From contig NC_083647.1 in NCBI RefSeq assembly GCF_963576545.1, forward strand, positions 8,225,007 through 8,289,006: DNA of 64,000 bases. Direction: 5' to 3'. Both the position numbers and the translations under genes were made by a program. Positions 38,830 to 48,200 of the stretch are shown here, one piece after another. Every line of letters starts with the position of its first letter. Position 1 is the first letter of the stretch. The notes beneath the pieces are model-generated. The model ran no database searches, had not been told where the DNA came from, and saw only the letters and a program-made list of their open reading frames with translations. The stretch comes from Limanda limanda. Lineage: Eukaryota > Chordata > Actinopteri > Pleuronectiformes > Pleuronectidae.

Positions 38830-39445
38830 CAGAGCTCGTTCATGTGAAGCAGGCCGGTCACTGACTCCCCGGCTGCTTCTTAACTATGGAAACAGTGAAA
38901 ACACAGAGTTTCTCTGGTCTCAGCTGCTCTGAGATCAGCGCTGCAGCTTCTGGATCAGAGCAGAGGCTGCAGTTGGTTTCTACCGAGCTTCAGTTTCCTC
39001 CTCCGCTCTGATCTGCTTGCACTTTTTGTTTTCACATTTCGCCAACTAAAATATATAGGCTGCAGCTATATGTTTTTATTTATTTCAAAATAGGGTACTT
39101 CTTATTTCATACATTTCCCACAAATATGGGGATGACTCAAATAACCCTACATAGTTCTGCGTTTAATTTATTTCAAAGTAGGTCTACACTTGCCTGTGTA
39201 TTTTCTTCTCCTCTTCATAAGCATTTGGTGTTTCCCTTTGTTGTAACAGGTAAAAATAAATAAAATGTCAACAGTTTTCTTTATTGTTGTTCATAAATGC
39301 AATAATCTACAGATTAGTATAGTATAACTTTATATAAAATTTTATCAGCTTTGTTATCAAATATGTTTTGCGGCTCCAGACAAATTTTATTTGGGGGAAG
39401 AGGGGGCCAAATGGCTCTTTTGATAGTAAAGGTTGCCGACCCCTG
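38830..39445 (-). mobile_element. Element A, copy 2, inside element B, inverted
   Basis: Read on the minus strand it starts CAGGGGTCGGCAACC (complement of 39431-39445) and then matches 38399-38513 and 39806-40045, apart from an internal stretch missing from copy 1. The GC-rich block 38740-38960 is part of it or of element B. Confidence 0.55.
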
Positions 39446-39582
39446 CTATAGACCTATAAGAGGGACATCTAATGGACAACCTAAGTACTGCAAGCTAGAC
39501 TAGTACGCAGTTGTAGACACAACACAGGGGGTCCCTGGACCTGAGAAGGGAAGATAAGGAGTTTAATGTGGCTATTAAATGT

Positions 39583-39690
39583 GACTAAAACTAGACTAAA
39601 ATGTAATTTGTTTTCGTCGACTAAAACTAGACTAAAATGTAATTTGTTTTCGTCGACTAAAACTAGACTAAAATGTAATTTGTTTTCGTC
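39583..39690. repeat. Three tandem 36-bp units within element B
   Basis: The unit, GACTAAAACTAGACTAAAAT followed by GTAATTTGTTTTCGTC, is repeated three times without change. Confidence 0.95.
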
Positions 39691-40246
39691 GACTAAAACT
39701 AAGAAGGATAAAAATGACTAAAACTAGACTAAAACTAATATGCATTTTCGTCAAAAGACTAAGACTAAATCAAAAATAGCTGCCAAAATTAACACTGATA
39801 CTAAACTGTTTTGTTGCATTTATGAGTTATAGAACAATAAAGAACTGTTGACTTTTATAGCTATTTTTACCTGTTACAAAGGAAAACACCAAACTCGTAT
39901 GAAGAGAAGAAAAATACAGAGGCAAGTGTAGGTGTACTTTGAAATAAATTAAACACAGAACTATGTAGGGCTATTTGAGTTACATTTCCCCATATTTGTG
40001 GGAAATGTATGAAATAAGTAGTTATTTTGAAATAAATAACACGTGAACGAGCTCTGTATGAAAGCTTAATTGTTAAATTCACTGTTATGCTAAGATTCAA
40101 ACAGAAAAGACACCAACGGACGACACATACCCCAGTATACACAAGGAGAAGATCATCAAAATTTACCATTATTTTATTGATAACTCAACTTAACACGTTG
40201 TTAGTTTATAAACGTAGCACGGTGGTTTGGGTGGGGTTGGTCTACA

Positions 40247-40393
40247 GATAGCTTAAAGTTAGCAAACATGTGGCTTTCACGGGTAGCTTAAAGTTAGGCA
40301 GCACGTGGTTTGCACATGTAGCTGAAAGTTAGCAAACATGTGGCTTTCACGGGTAGCTTAAAGCTAGCCAGCACGTGGTTTTCACGGGTAGCT
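40247..40393. repeat. Tandem repeat of about 36 bp in the transposon leader intron
   Basis: About four units alternate between two forms, one with TTAGCAAACATGTGGCTTT and one with AGCCAGCACGTGGTTTTC, each starting GTAGCTTAAAG. The alternation implies that a two-unit block was duplicated. Confidence 0.85.
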
Positions 40394-40508
40394 AACAGGT
40401 AGATTATATGGATAGCTTACACATGTAGTTTTGCAAACGTTGTGAATCTTTGCATTAGAAAGACAACGGGTCGCAGAATAACCAGTAAAACAGCGGCGGG
40501 AGTCTTAC

Positions 40509-40800
40509 CTAGTTAGTGCTGGAAGAAAGTGAGGAGGACACGCAGCCGTAGGACATGCGGTCGGAGGACACCAGGCGACAAAACTTGCTGTCGGAGGATA
40601 TCAAGCGGCAAAACTTGCGGTCGGAGGACACCAGGCGAGAAAACTTCCGGTCGGAGGATATCAAGCGGCGAAACTTCCGGTCGGAGGATAACAGGCGGCG
40701 AAACTTGCGATAGAAGGACGTGCATCTGATCAACTACACCCAACTTGTCCGGACAAGCCCACTCTACCTGAGAGCGCTGGCTTCTCTAAACACGAGTGCG
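40509..40800 (-). other. Probable leader exon of the transposon genes with a small open frame
   Basis: A minus-strand donor lies directly below 40509. A 74-codon frame (40509-40733) ends in TAG whose last base abuts the donor. The frame is made of ten-residue repeats of the type RKFRRLISSD, from five 30-bp units at 40558-40707. Because the unit is a multiple of three, both strands stay open, so coding cannot be assumed; this is best read as a 5' UTR exon. The upper end is uncertain. Confidence 0.4.
40558..40707. repeat. Five tandem 30-bp units
   Basis: Units such as CGGTCGGAGGACACCAGGCG + ACAAAACTTG repeat exactly every 30 bp, with two alternating variants (ACACCAGGCG and ATATCAAGCG). Confidence 0.95.
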
Positions 40801-40900
40801 CAGTGACACTGACTACGTCATGACGTCGCCCTCCGGACGCGGAAGCCACGCTGAAGCGCCGTGCAGCGCTTGCTCCAACATTAACCAACATTGTCCCAAC
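40745..40900 (-). promoter_or_regulatory. Probable promoter of the transposon genes with CRE-like palindrome
   Basis: A CpG-rich island in AT-rich transposon DNA contains ACTACGTCATGACGTCGCC at about 40811-40829, two overlapping CREB/ATF-type sites. It lies just upstream of the leader exon on the minus strand. No TATA box is clear. The call rests on position and composition. Confidence 0.4.
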
Positions 40901-41192
40901 ATTAGTCTTTTTTTTCACTGCACTTCTCCACTTCAATTATTAATTTAATGTCATCCATGTTTAAGAACTTCTCCGCTGTTTGCTCCGTTAAATGTCGGCT
41001 GTCGAGGGTAAATTACGTATTCTCCACTCAAGCCTATGTGGAGAATACGTAGCCCCCACTCTCTCTTTTTATCTTTATCACTGCTTGTGGCTGCAGTGGA
41101 TGGGCAAAGGGGGACATTTAGTAATGTGGCTTCTGCGTCGGTGTGATCCCGGCGTTACGGGGCTGAACATCTAAATAAAGAAATCTGAACAT

Positions 41193-41193
41193 G

Positions 41194-41222
<29 letters not shown>
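41193..41222. repeat. TA microsatellite
   Basis: A (TA)n run inside the transposon near its right end, followed by further TATATG/GTGT simple sequence to about 41345. Confidence 0.95.
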
Positions 41223-41226
<4 letters not shown>

Positions 41227-41578
41227 ATATGTGTGTGTAAATGTGTATAATAATAATACAAGACATAAATATATATGTTCACATATGTATATATGTATAT
41301 ATGTTTGTTTGTGTGTGTGTGTGTGTTTATATATACATATCTAAGTAGATATATTCCATATATAAATGCATTCATATCATTCAATCTGAACTTATAGTTG
41401 CATCCCGGAGCTGGCTAAGCAATATTTGAAGTTTCCTCAACTTAAAATGTTCAGTTGACTGCACTACTTATTTGTAAACTTGAAACTTTGGGTTTGCCCA
41501 ACATTTAAAAAAAAAATTTGCTCACTCAACTTTTAAAAATAAGTTAGACCAATGCTTTTGAAGTTGGGCTTTTTACAG

Positions 41579-41671
41579 TCTGCTCGCTCGTCACACGGAA
41601 CCTCTGATATTTGCGTCTCGGGTCTCAAGTCTTCAGAGGCCTCTCACAACATGTCATCGTTCAGTGCATGA
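41579..41671 (+). CDS. ccr6: Displaced C-terminal tail of the ccr6 receptor
   Basis: In the frame TCT-GCT-CGC this gives a 30-codon Ser-rich segment: S, then ARSSHGTSDICVSGLK and SSEASHNMSSFSA, then TGA at 41669-41671. The ending is like that of known CCR6 tails (Asn-x-Ser-Ser-Phe near the C-terminus), and Ser/Thr make up about 40 percent, as expected for GRK phosphorylation and arrestin binding sites. It begins one or two bases from the transposon end and is in frame with the receptor at 31560 if the transposon is removed precisely, or if it is spliced from 31564 to 41579. It can be translated as part of the receptor only if that removal happens. Confidence 0.8.
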   Translation, partial: SARSSHGTSDICVSGLKSSEASHNMSSFSA

Positions 41672-41870
41672 CGCTGCGGCCTAGAGTTAATAAGCACTGC
41701 TGAGGCTACAGGAGCCTCTCGTCCAGGTTGTTCCTGGGCTGTAACTGTATGAAGTCGACTGTAAATAGACATAAAAGCTACTGTACTACATTTGTTGAAA
41801 AAAAGTAACATTCAGGATATTTGAAAATTCTGAGTATGATTAAAAGTGAAACTGTTGTCCGCTAACTCAC

Positions 41871-41927
41871 CTGGTAGTGCAGGATAGAATCCACCAGCAG
41901 GAGTCCTCTCCCCATTTCACGTTTGAA
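41871..41927 (-). CDS. Orphan 57-bp exon candidate
   Basis: On the minus strand it has a near-ideal acceptor (TTTCTTTTTTTCACAG) and a perfect donor (CAG|GTGAGT). Between them 19 codons are open: FKREMGRGLLLVDSILHYQ. The length is a multiple of three. I do not recognise the protein, and no partner exon is evident on either side. It could be an internal exon of an unseen gene, an exon of a non-coding RNA, or a remnant. Confidence 0.35.
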
Positions 41928-43165
41928 CTGTGAAAAAAAGAAAAATCCTAAGTTAAAATGTTAGTTTATATAAAACTTAAATGGGTACTACAGTGATTAG
42001 TTATCGAACATAAATGTTAAAAAAGTTCAAAAATGTGAGGATGAAAGCAACAGGGGCTGAGACATCCTGACTTCCCGTTCCTTTCCAATCCGTGCGAGCA
42101 AGGGGGTGAACAAAGTAAATCGCTTTGATTTATAACAAATCGCAGCTTGACCTTGAGTGGACTTCAACTCTTTCATGCCAAGAAAATGCCTTTATTTTGT
42201 AAGATACACACAGTTTGGCACAGCAGGGCAAATACCCATGTCCCTAAACTCCATGCTTCCGCTCTGTAAATTAAAATCTGAATTTATTTTCAAGGCAAGC
42301 CAACGAAAATTGCATCTGCATCATCGAAATAATTAGTTCACACTTAATTAACCTACTCCAGAGCTACAGAATACAGAAAACTATAAAACTGTACAGTCAG
42401 TTGCCATTAATTAATTTAAAAACTTTTAAAATAATATAAGATAGTATTATTATAACAATTATTCTATTATACATATTTATATTTTATATTTTCATAATGT
42501 ACTGACATTTTTATATAAGTGCAGAAAAAGAAATACATTGACTTGAAAAGCTGCTTAGTGACTGTAATCATATAAATAGGAAATAGGAAATGTGTCACTA
42601 AAGGAATTAATAAAGGCTTCATATTATTCAGGAGAATCAGCCAAACACTGTGCAAAATATCTGCTTTGAAACACACATATTAAACGTCAAGGAATTTTAA
42701 CAACATTTTATCAATAATCATATTACGTTTGCGTTTTAACCCTAGAGAGGATATCTGCTGAAACAGCCACAAATAAAACTAGTGCCTCTACACATTTAAC
42801 ATGTTTGTTTTTTTGACTGCTTCAGGAGCAGGGAAATTAAATCTAGATTTGGTTTGCTCCCCTTTCATGAACAGGTTCATAGATTTAAGAAAATCCAAAT
42901 GTAAAGTCTGCTGATGACATTGTTATGTGTTGTACTACGTATTGTGTTTAACTAAACATTGGACAACTGGTTTTATTTCTTTAAATGTATTTAAAACATG
43001 TGAGTGGGGTGACTGATGTATGACTGATGTTACCATGGTGACAGCCTCTTCTTGTATTATGTTGCTATGTATATGCTGTTGACTACATCTGCTCTTTGTT
43101 TTCTGGATTAAAGCTTCTCATATTTCACTTAAGTTTTGACAGTTTGTATGTTGTCAATCAAACTG

Positions 43166-43171
43166 AATAAA
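43166..43171 (+). terminator. Possible polyadenylation signal of full-length ccr6
   Basis: An AATAAA lies 1.5 kb beyond the displaced receptor stop, in a stretch with TGTG downstream. Confidence 0.3.
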
Positions 43172-43519
43172 CAGTGTGTCTGAAAATATATGCTTTGACC
43201 AGATTATTCAGAAAATTATTTTGATATATATCCCATATGCCTGATCTGATTTAATCATAACATTTTATTTTAAGAACGCAGAAGCTGAGCCACATTTAGC
43301 CTTGTTGGATAATCCTCTCCCGAGATAAATTTTAAACAGTACAAGTTTTTTTAGCTCCTTAATGGAAAGCATTTTTATCCTAAGATAATTTTAAATAAAA
43401 TGTACTTCTGGGTAATTTTCCAAATATCTCCAGTCCTCTCCTGGGAAGTGTTGGCTCCATTTCCTCCAGTTCAACAAAGTAAATCATCTTGTAACATTTA
43501 AGGAAACAGCTCATTAAGT

Positions 43520-43745
43520 AGTAAATCTCTCACACCTTGGATAGAAAAAGAATATAAGAAAATGGAAAAAAAGAAATGATAAAATTGAGTTGCACTTATA
43601 TTGCATGTAGCACTTTGAAGTCTGGCTTTTGTGAAGCAAATTCTTGATTCTTGTTCCTCTGGGTTTGTACCCTAGTGGTTGAAAGCACTTATTGTAAGTC
43701 AATTTGAATAAAAGCGTTATCTAAATGAAATGTAATGTAATAAAA
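43520..43745 (-). repeat. Dispersed fish repeat, copy 1
   Basis: It carries GTTTGTACCCTAGTGGTTGAAAGCACTTATTGTAAGTC followed by ATAAAAGCGTTATCTAAATGAAATGTAATGTAA. The reverse complement of the same motif opens the copy at 44296. Confidence 0.6.
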
Positions 43746-44295
43746 GCAGAGATAAACATTTCTGTATACTGTAAAAGTCGTCTTCATTGGGCATGAAGCA
43801 GATTTAAAGATCGCGAAATTGATCTGTCTGTACCCAGAAGCAGTTGAGTTTTTGGGTCATTTCCTGTGGTTTGTTTACTGTAGATTTCACTTCTGATAAG
43901 TGCCACAACATTTCGGGTTTTTTTGCAAGCAGAAGCAGAAAAGGTAACAGTAGATTGTTTTGTCCTGTTGGGGCCCAACATGCTGACATCAACAATAGCT
44001 TGACTTCAGAGTAAAGAACATTGTTCACTACTGCGCTGATCCCTGAAATACAGCTGTATCTGCTCATAAGAAAAACATAAAATTCAAAGACATTTAGCAG
44101 TGAAGGTGGATTTTTACGATCCACTTTTATTGAAGTGTAGCCTGAGTATTTTCTCTTCTTGCTCCATCTCTTCTCACTCATTACTGGTGTCTGACAGGAA
44201 AGAGGAAAGACCACAAGCCAGCTTACAAAGAAAAATTGACTTAAATCCGTTATGCTCAGAATTCCCTCAGGATATTTATTTATAAAATTTTTATT

Positions 44296-44620
44296 TAGAT
44301 GTTACATTACATTACATTTTATTTAGCTGACGCTTTTATCCAAAGCGACTTACAATAAGTGCATTCAACCCCGAGGGTACAAACCAAGAACAACAAGAAT
44401 CAAGAAAGTACCATCTTTTCAGAAATAAAGCAAAACTACAAAGTGCCAAAAGTCAGTGCCATTTTTTAAATTTTTTAAAATTTTATTCAAGGTATAGTCA
44501 AAAGAGGTAGGTTTTTAGTACAGGCGGGAAGATGTGTAAACTTTCTGCTGTCCGGATGTCGATGGGGAGCTCATGCCACCATTTAGGAGCCAGGACAGCA
44601 AACTTTTGTTGAGATGTAGT
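44296..44620 (+). repeat. Dispersed fish repeat, copy 2 (inverted relative to copy 1)
   Basis: It opens GATGTTACATTACATTACA, then GCTGACGCTTTTATCCAAAGCGACTTACAATAAGTGCA, and continues into the 'GGAGCTCATGCCACCATTTAGGAGCCAGGAC' block common in fish repeats. The two copies face each other across about 550 bp. Confidence 0.6.
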
Positions 44621-47189
44621 TCTCATACCATATTGATTCTGTGTTATTGCAAACACTGAGAAAGAGGAGAAAACCCGAAGTTCTGGGTATTTTTGAATGG
44701 AAAGAGCTTAGGTTATTTCCACCCTAAGGTGATTTCCACCCTAATGAGATTGTAGAAATCATATCTGAAAGACAAGATGTTTTTGTGAGGTATCTTTTGC
44801 GTTTTCCTCTCTGCAACAAAAATGCAGGATTGTGCGTCATACGTATAAAAGAAACTCTTCTCATTCATCTAAAACAAGTGATTACAGTTATAATTGAATC
44901 AAATTGAAGTCTTGTGCTCTCAGCTGTGCGACATTCAATGATCCACCCAACTATTGGGCCTCTTGTCAAAATACAATGTTGTTAATAAAGTGCGTCTCAA
45001 ATGAGATTTCTCTTGAGACACCCTTCAGACACCAGATGTGAGCTGCAGTTAAACTCGGCTGGATCCAGGAGAGTAACACTCTGGATACATCTGGCCACAA
45101 GATAACTGGTCTGATCGGGCCCTCCGTTGTGGGAGGAGAGGATCCACCACGTGTTGCAATCCCAATAAGTCATTTTGTAGTTTGACAAATTAAACGATTT
45201 CAGGGCTATTTTGATTTTCCAGTAGAAACTGGAGCAAACAAAATGCATGTTGTGTACCCAACATGCAGATGTTTTCACTGTGCTTCATACGTTCTCTTTT
45301 TTGGGTTTGTTGTTAAGACTCTTGCCCACTAGGTGTCCACAGTGAGTTTACAGTCACTCCACCCCACCTGACCTCGTTTATGAGCCATACCCTTCCTCCT
45401 CAGCTGGTTTGTATTTGCTTACTGGCAGTAATAATAGATAAAGACAAGCAGGCTTAATATGACTCAACCTAATCTCTGTGTACCTCTGTCATAGAACACT
45501 GCAGAACTGGAGCTGGGACATGGTGTGTTTTTGCACACCATGTCAATTAAAATACAAGAATAAATGAGGAAGTACTGCAGGAGCACATGTGCAAGTAGTA
45601 CTATGTTTTATTTTAGTAGTAAGCCAGCATGCACAATACGAGAGCCCTGGCACACGTAAATGGAATGCAGCCATTTGTACTGTTGCTAGTTTCTAAAATC
45701 TCGATTTTGAAAAGTGATTAATCTTTCTATTTTAACGGTTTGTATAGATTTGATTAAAAGCCTCAATTGGGTTTTTTGCATTTCGCTTGTAGTTGTATGT
45801 TTTGGCCACTTGAGGGAAGCAGACCAAGGTGTCAACACAACTGAAATCATCACCTTACAGTGTTCATCAGTGGGTTAGGATCAGGACATTAAAGAGAATG
45901 ATGCTGTGGAGGAGATATCTCTCCCTGTTGAGCTGATATTGCCAGTTTGCATTGTGCCGCCCTCTTGTGGCTGCAGTAGGCTAATGTCTCTGGAAGCTAT
46001 AGCCTACCAGCCATTGCATCTACAATTTCTATCATTTTCTTGAGCTTCGGTTGGAAAAAGGGCGTGAGAAAGTCTCTGGCTTGTCAGGAGGGAGTCAAAT
46101 CCGTTTTCTTTATAACTCTATTTTTTGTCTATCAATCCCAGAGGATAGAAAGTCCTGAATGCTCCGTTAAATGCTGTTTGCTGCTGAACAAGTCGTGTAG
46201 AATGGGCCTTCCAAGTTTTTTCCCCTTGAATGCAGCTGCCTGCTGAGGCTGGAAACAATGTAAATAAGGACAGTAAGACTGAACCAAACCACAGTCAGTC
46301 AAAGTTAGTGAAGCATTTAGCAGCTGAAGACAGATTTTTTTCCTCATTGATAGCTAGAGACCAAAAACAGAGCTAAAAGAATATAAGTTAACTTGACCAA
46401 TAATGCTAATAATAAAGTATGGGCTTTAAAAGCAGAATCATAAATCTGAAATGTTCTGTAGAGCTGAGGACAGCTGCAGAGGTGGGAGACAAGCAGCATC
46501 TTTAACATAAGTGATTTAATCCAATGTTAAAATGGAAATATTGTCCAACCCGTTCTACCTGCAATCTATAAACATTAAGGAATTTGGGGCAAAGGTTAAT
46601 GTTCTCAAGGTCATTTTGTTGCTCGATGTGAGCGCTTTGTACAGTAGACTCAACAGAGCCGCTTATCTCAACCCCTCTCCTCCTGTCAGAATGGCATCAG
46701 GTAATATACTGCTGTCCATTTATCTTCAGGAGAAGTGACACCTTGTAAAAGACCATTTTACTGTGATGATTTACAGAGCGTATAGCCCCCGGCTCACTCC
46801 AAATACCCCTCTCCCAGTTTCACACGGTATGGACACGCTAAAGTGATGGGTGCCATATTTGGCGCCTCAATGACCCAAGAGTGGTCGTCCTTTGACTTTA
46901 CTCAAAGTGGATCCCTGGTGCCTTTCATGCTGTTTTTTAAATTTATTTTCAAAACCACCCGTGAGTGTGTTGAGCTAAACATCTGGTATTTGATAATGAA
47001 GTCACTCCTCAGACTCTTATACCACAATCAGCTTATGATTCATTCTCCCACGAGTCATCGCTGTTGAAAGGATTAATTGCAGCACCATGGTATATTATGA
47101 GAGACCTACATGCTTGGTAATTTAGCCCGAGCTACGATCCCTGCTCAATGTGTGTTTGTTACTGTCTGTGTGTGCAGCTGTGACTGTAA
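44621..47189. other. Intergenic stretch, no gene seen
   Basis: It holds degraded repeat words such as TTGGCCACTTGAGGGAAGCAGA (about 45805) and GCCGCCCTCTTGTGGCTGCAG (about 45957). No splice-flanked exon or conserved frame is evident. Confidence 0.5.
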
Positions 47190-48200
47190 AGGCCAATTTA
47201 TGCCTCTCCGTTTTTTCTTTTACGGACAGATAAGACCGCCCTATCCGTCGTGAAACGCCCTCTCCGAATGCTTCGGACAGCTTTTCGTACACGTCTGATT
47301 TTTCTAACTATCCGTCTTCATGTTGGAGACCCGACGGACCGCTCTTGGCTGTGATTGGTCCGCGAACGACATCATTTCCGTATGACGTCATTTCCGTACG
47401 ACGTCATTTCTGTTCGACGTCATTTCCGGCCTCAAACGTCCTGCTTGACAGCTAACCCAAACACAACTATGATTCTACGATTAATGTGACGTGTGTGTTA
47501 AGCCAGCAGAGTTGTCCGGCTGACGGTGGCTCGTTCGAGCACTGAGGGCATGTGTGTACGGTCACATACGGTTATAACGAGCTTTCAAAACGGCGCTAGC
47601 AGGCTAGGCTAGCGGGCTAGGCTAGCGGGCTAGGCTAGCCACCATGCTAACTGCGGTGGTAACAGTGCAAGAACCCGCCGTCACGACTTTAATTCCACTT
47701 CTATCATGACACTGTTTCTATAATACCGTCAGGTTAGAAGCAAACACTGGATAGTAGTAGTTAGTGTCGGGAGTCCCTGCTGACTGTGTGTGGAAGCTGG
47801 GGGGAGCTAGGTCCGTGTAGCTTCTAGCTACATGTAGCCTCAAGCAGATTCAAGCTGTGGAATCAGCAACACAGTTCGGAAACAAGACCGGGGAACCGCT
47901 GCGCTAAGAAACGATTACATCAGCATCTTGACACGCTGGGTGTCACTTTATTTAGTTCTGTTAGTTGCCATGGTTCAGTGTGTGGGACGCAAGCTAACAT
48001 GTAAACAGAGACACGTGGACTTCTTCTTCCCAAATGGGGTAGGCTTCTCTGAGCTCGTCTTCCGTTGCGCCACCTATGGGTTTGGCGGGGAATTGTTTTT
48101 AGACGGATAGTCGTCGGAGAAGTAAAAATCAAAAAGACTCTTTGCCCCCCCGCTGAGACCTCTCCGCGAAAAACGGAAACGTAGTAGTATATAAGAGCCT
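47190..48200. mobile_element. PIF/Harbinger-like non-autonomous element (1,011 bp)
   Basis: The left end AGGCCAATTTATGCC and the inverted right end AGGCTCTTATATACT are related and are both followed inward by TCCGTTTT-type words. The trinucleotide TAA flanks both sides (47187-47189 and 48201-48203), as PIF/Harbinger elements require. The interior has no transposase. It contains a CRE/ETS-like array (47364-47429) and a GGCTAGCGGGCTA tandem repeat (47601-47640). Confidence 0.7.
47364..47429. promoter_or_regulatory. Array of CRE/ETS-like sites in the Harbinger-like element
   Basis: Four near-copies of GACGTCATTTCCGT, about 17 bp apart, include a perfect TGACGTCA at 47383-47390. An inverted CCAAT box (GATTGG) lies just upstream at about 47352. 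The spacing and content look like a compact promoter; activity is inference. Confidence 0.45.

Larger units (their letters stand above)
38519..39797. mobile_element. Nested non-autonomous hAT element B (1,279 bp) with 8-bp target duplication
   Basis: The ends are CAGTGTTAATTTCG and, inverted, CAAAATTAACACTG. The 8-bp sequence ATACTAAA flanks it on both sides (38511-38518 and 39798-39805), the hallmark of hAT insertion. It holds CGTTGACGA/TCGTCGAC words and three tandem copies of a 36-bp unit at 39583-39690. It encodes no transposase. Its interior (about 38830-39445) is an inverted copy of the same element A that it has landed in. Confidence 0.85.
38399..40060. mobile_element. hAT-like element A, copy 1, split by element B
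   Basis: It begins CAGAGGTAGGCAACC at 38399, a form of the hAT end CAGGGGTCGGCAACC. It runs to 38518 and continues after the inserted element B at about 39806-40060. The reverse complement of its two halves matches a second copy lying inside element B (38830-39445), which shows that the halves belong together. The right end is not well defined. Confidence 0.55.
38325..40508 (-). other. Leader intron of the transposon genes, enlarged by nested repeats
   Basis: A strong donor (TAG|GTAAGACT at 40501-40511) and the acceptor at 38325 suggest one intron between a non-coding leader exon and the transposase exon. It contains the nested hAT element and a tandem repeat at 40247-40393. The same donor could also join to the SAMD3-like acceptor at 35340. 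Confidence 0.5.
31561..41580. mobile_element. 10,020-bp CACTG-ended DNA transposon inserted in the ccr6 coding exon
   Basis: The left end starts CACTGTAAAAA exactly where the receptor homology stops. The right end reads TTTTTACAGTC, and receptor homology resumes at the next base. The shared terminal inverted repeat is ACTGTAAAAA (10 of 10), with the outermost base C at one end and complement-G at the other. Both subterminal regions (about 31575-31930 and 41430-41570) are filled with short words of the form TTGAGTT, AACTCAA, AACTTAA in both orientations, a known trait of CACTA/EnSpm elements. It carries two minus-strand genes and a nested hAT element of 1,279 bp. No clean target-site duplication is seen: the flanks join directly as ATCTA + TGCTC in frame. 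The superfamily assignment is inference from the ends and the transposase. Confidence 0.85.
41672..43190 (+). other. Probable ccr6 3' UTR and flank
   Basis: After the tail stop, 1.5 kb of AT-rich sequence runs to ATTAAA near 43108 and AATAAA at 43166. It holds an unrelated splice-flanked segment on the minus strand at 41871-41927. Otherwise nothing is recognised. Confidence 0.4.

Noticed and set aside
40247..40707. A CRISPR-like array
   Set aside because: Units are contiguous tandem repeats without spacers, in a vertebrate transposon.
40529..40729. A plus-strand Arg/Thr-rich protein
   Set aside because: Product of the 30-bp tandem repeat, whose length is a multiple of three; the minus-strand splice donor argues for a leader exon instead.
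31561..41580. A precise target-site duplication for the large transposon
   Set aside because: Possible short matches (TCTAC/TCTGC) need a shifted element end and a mismatch; the direct in-frame join is simpler, so none is claimed.
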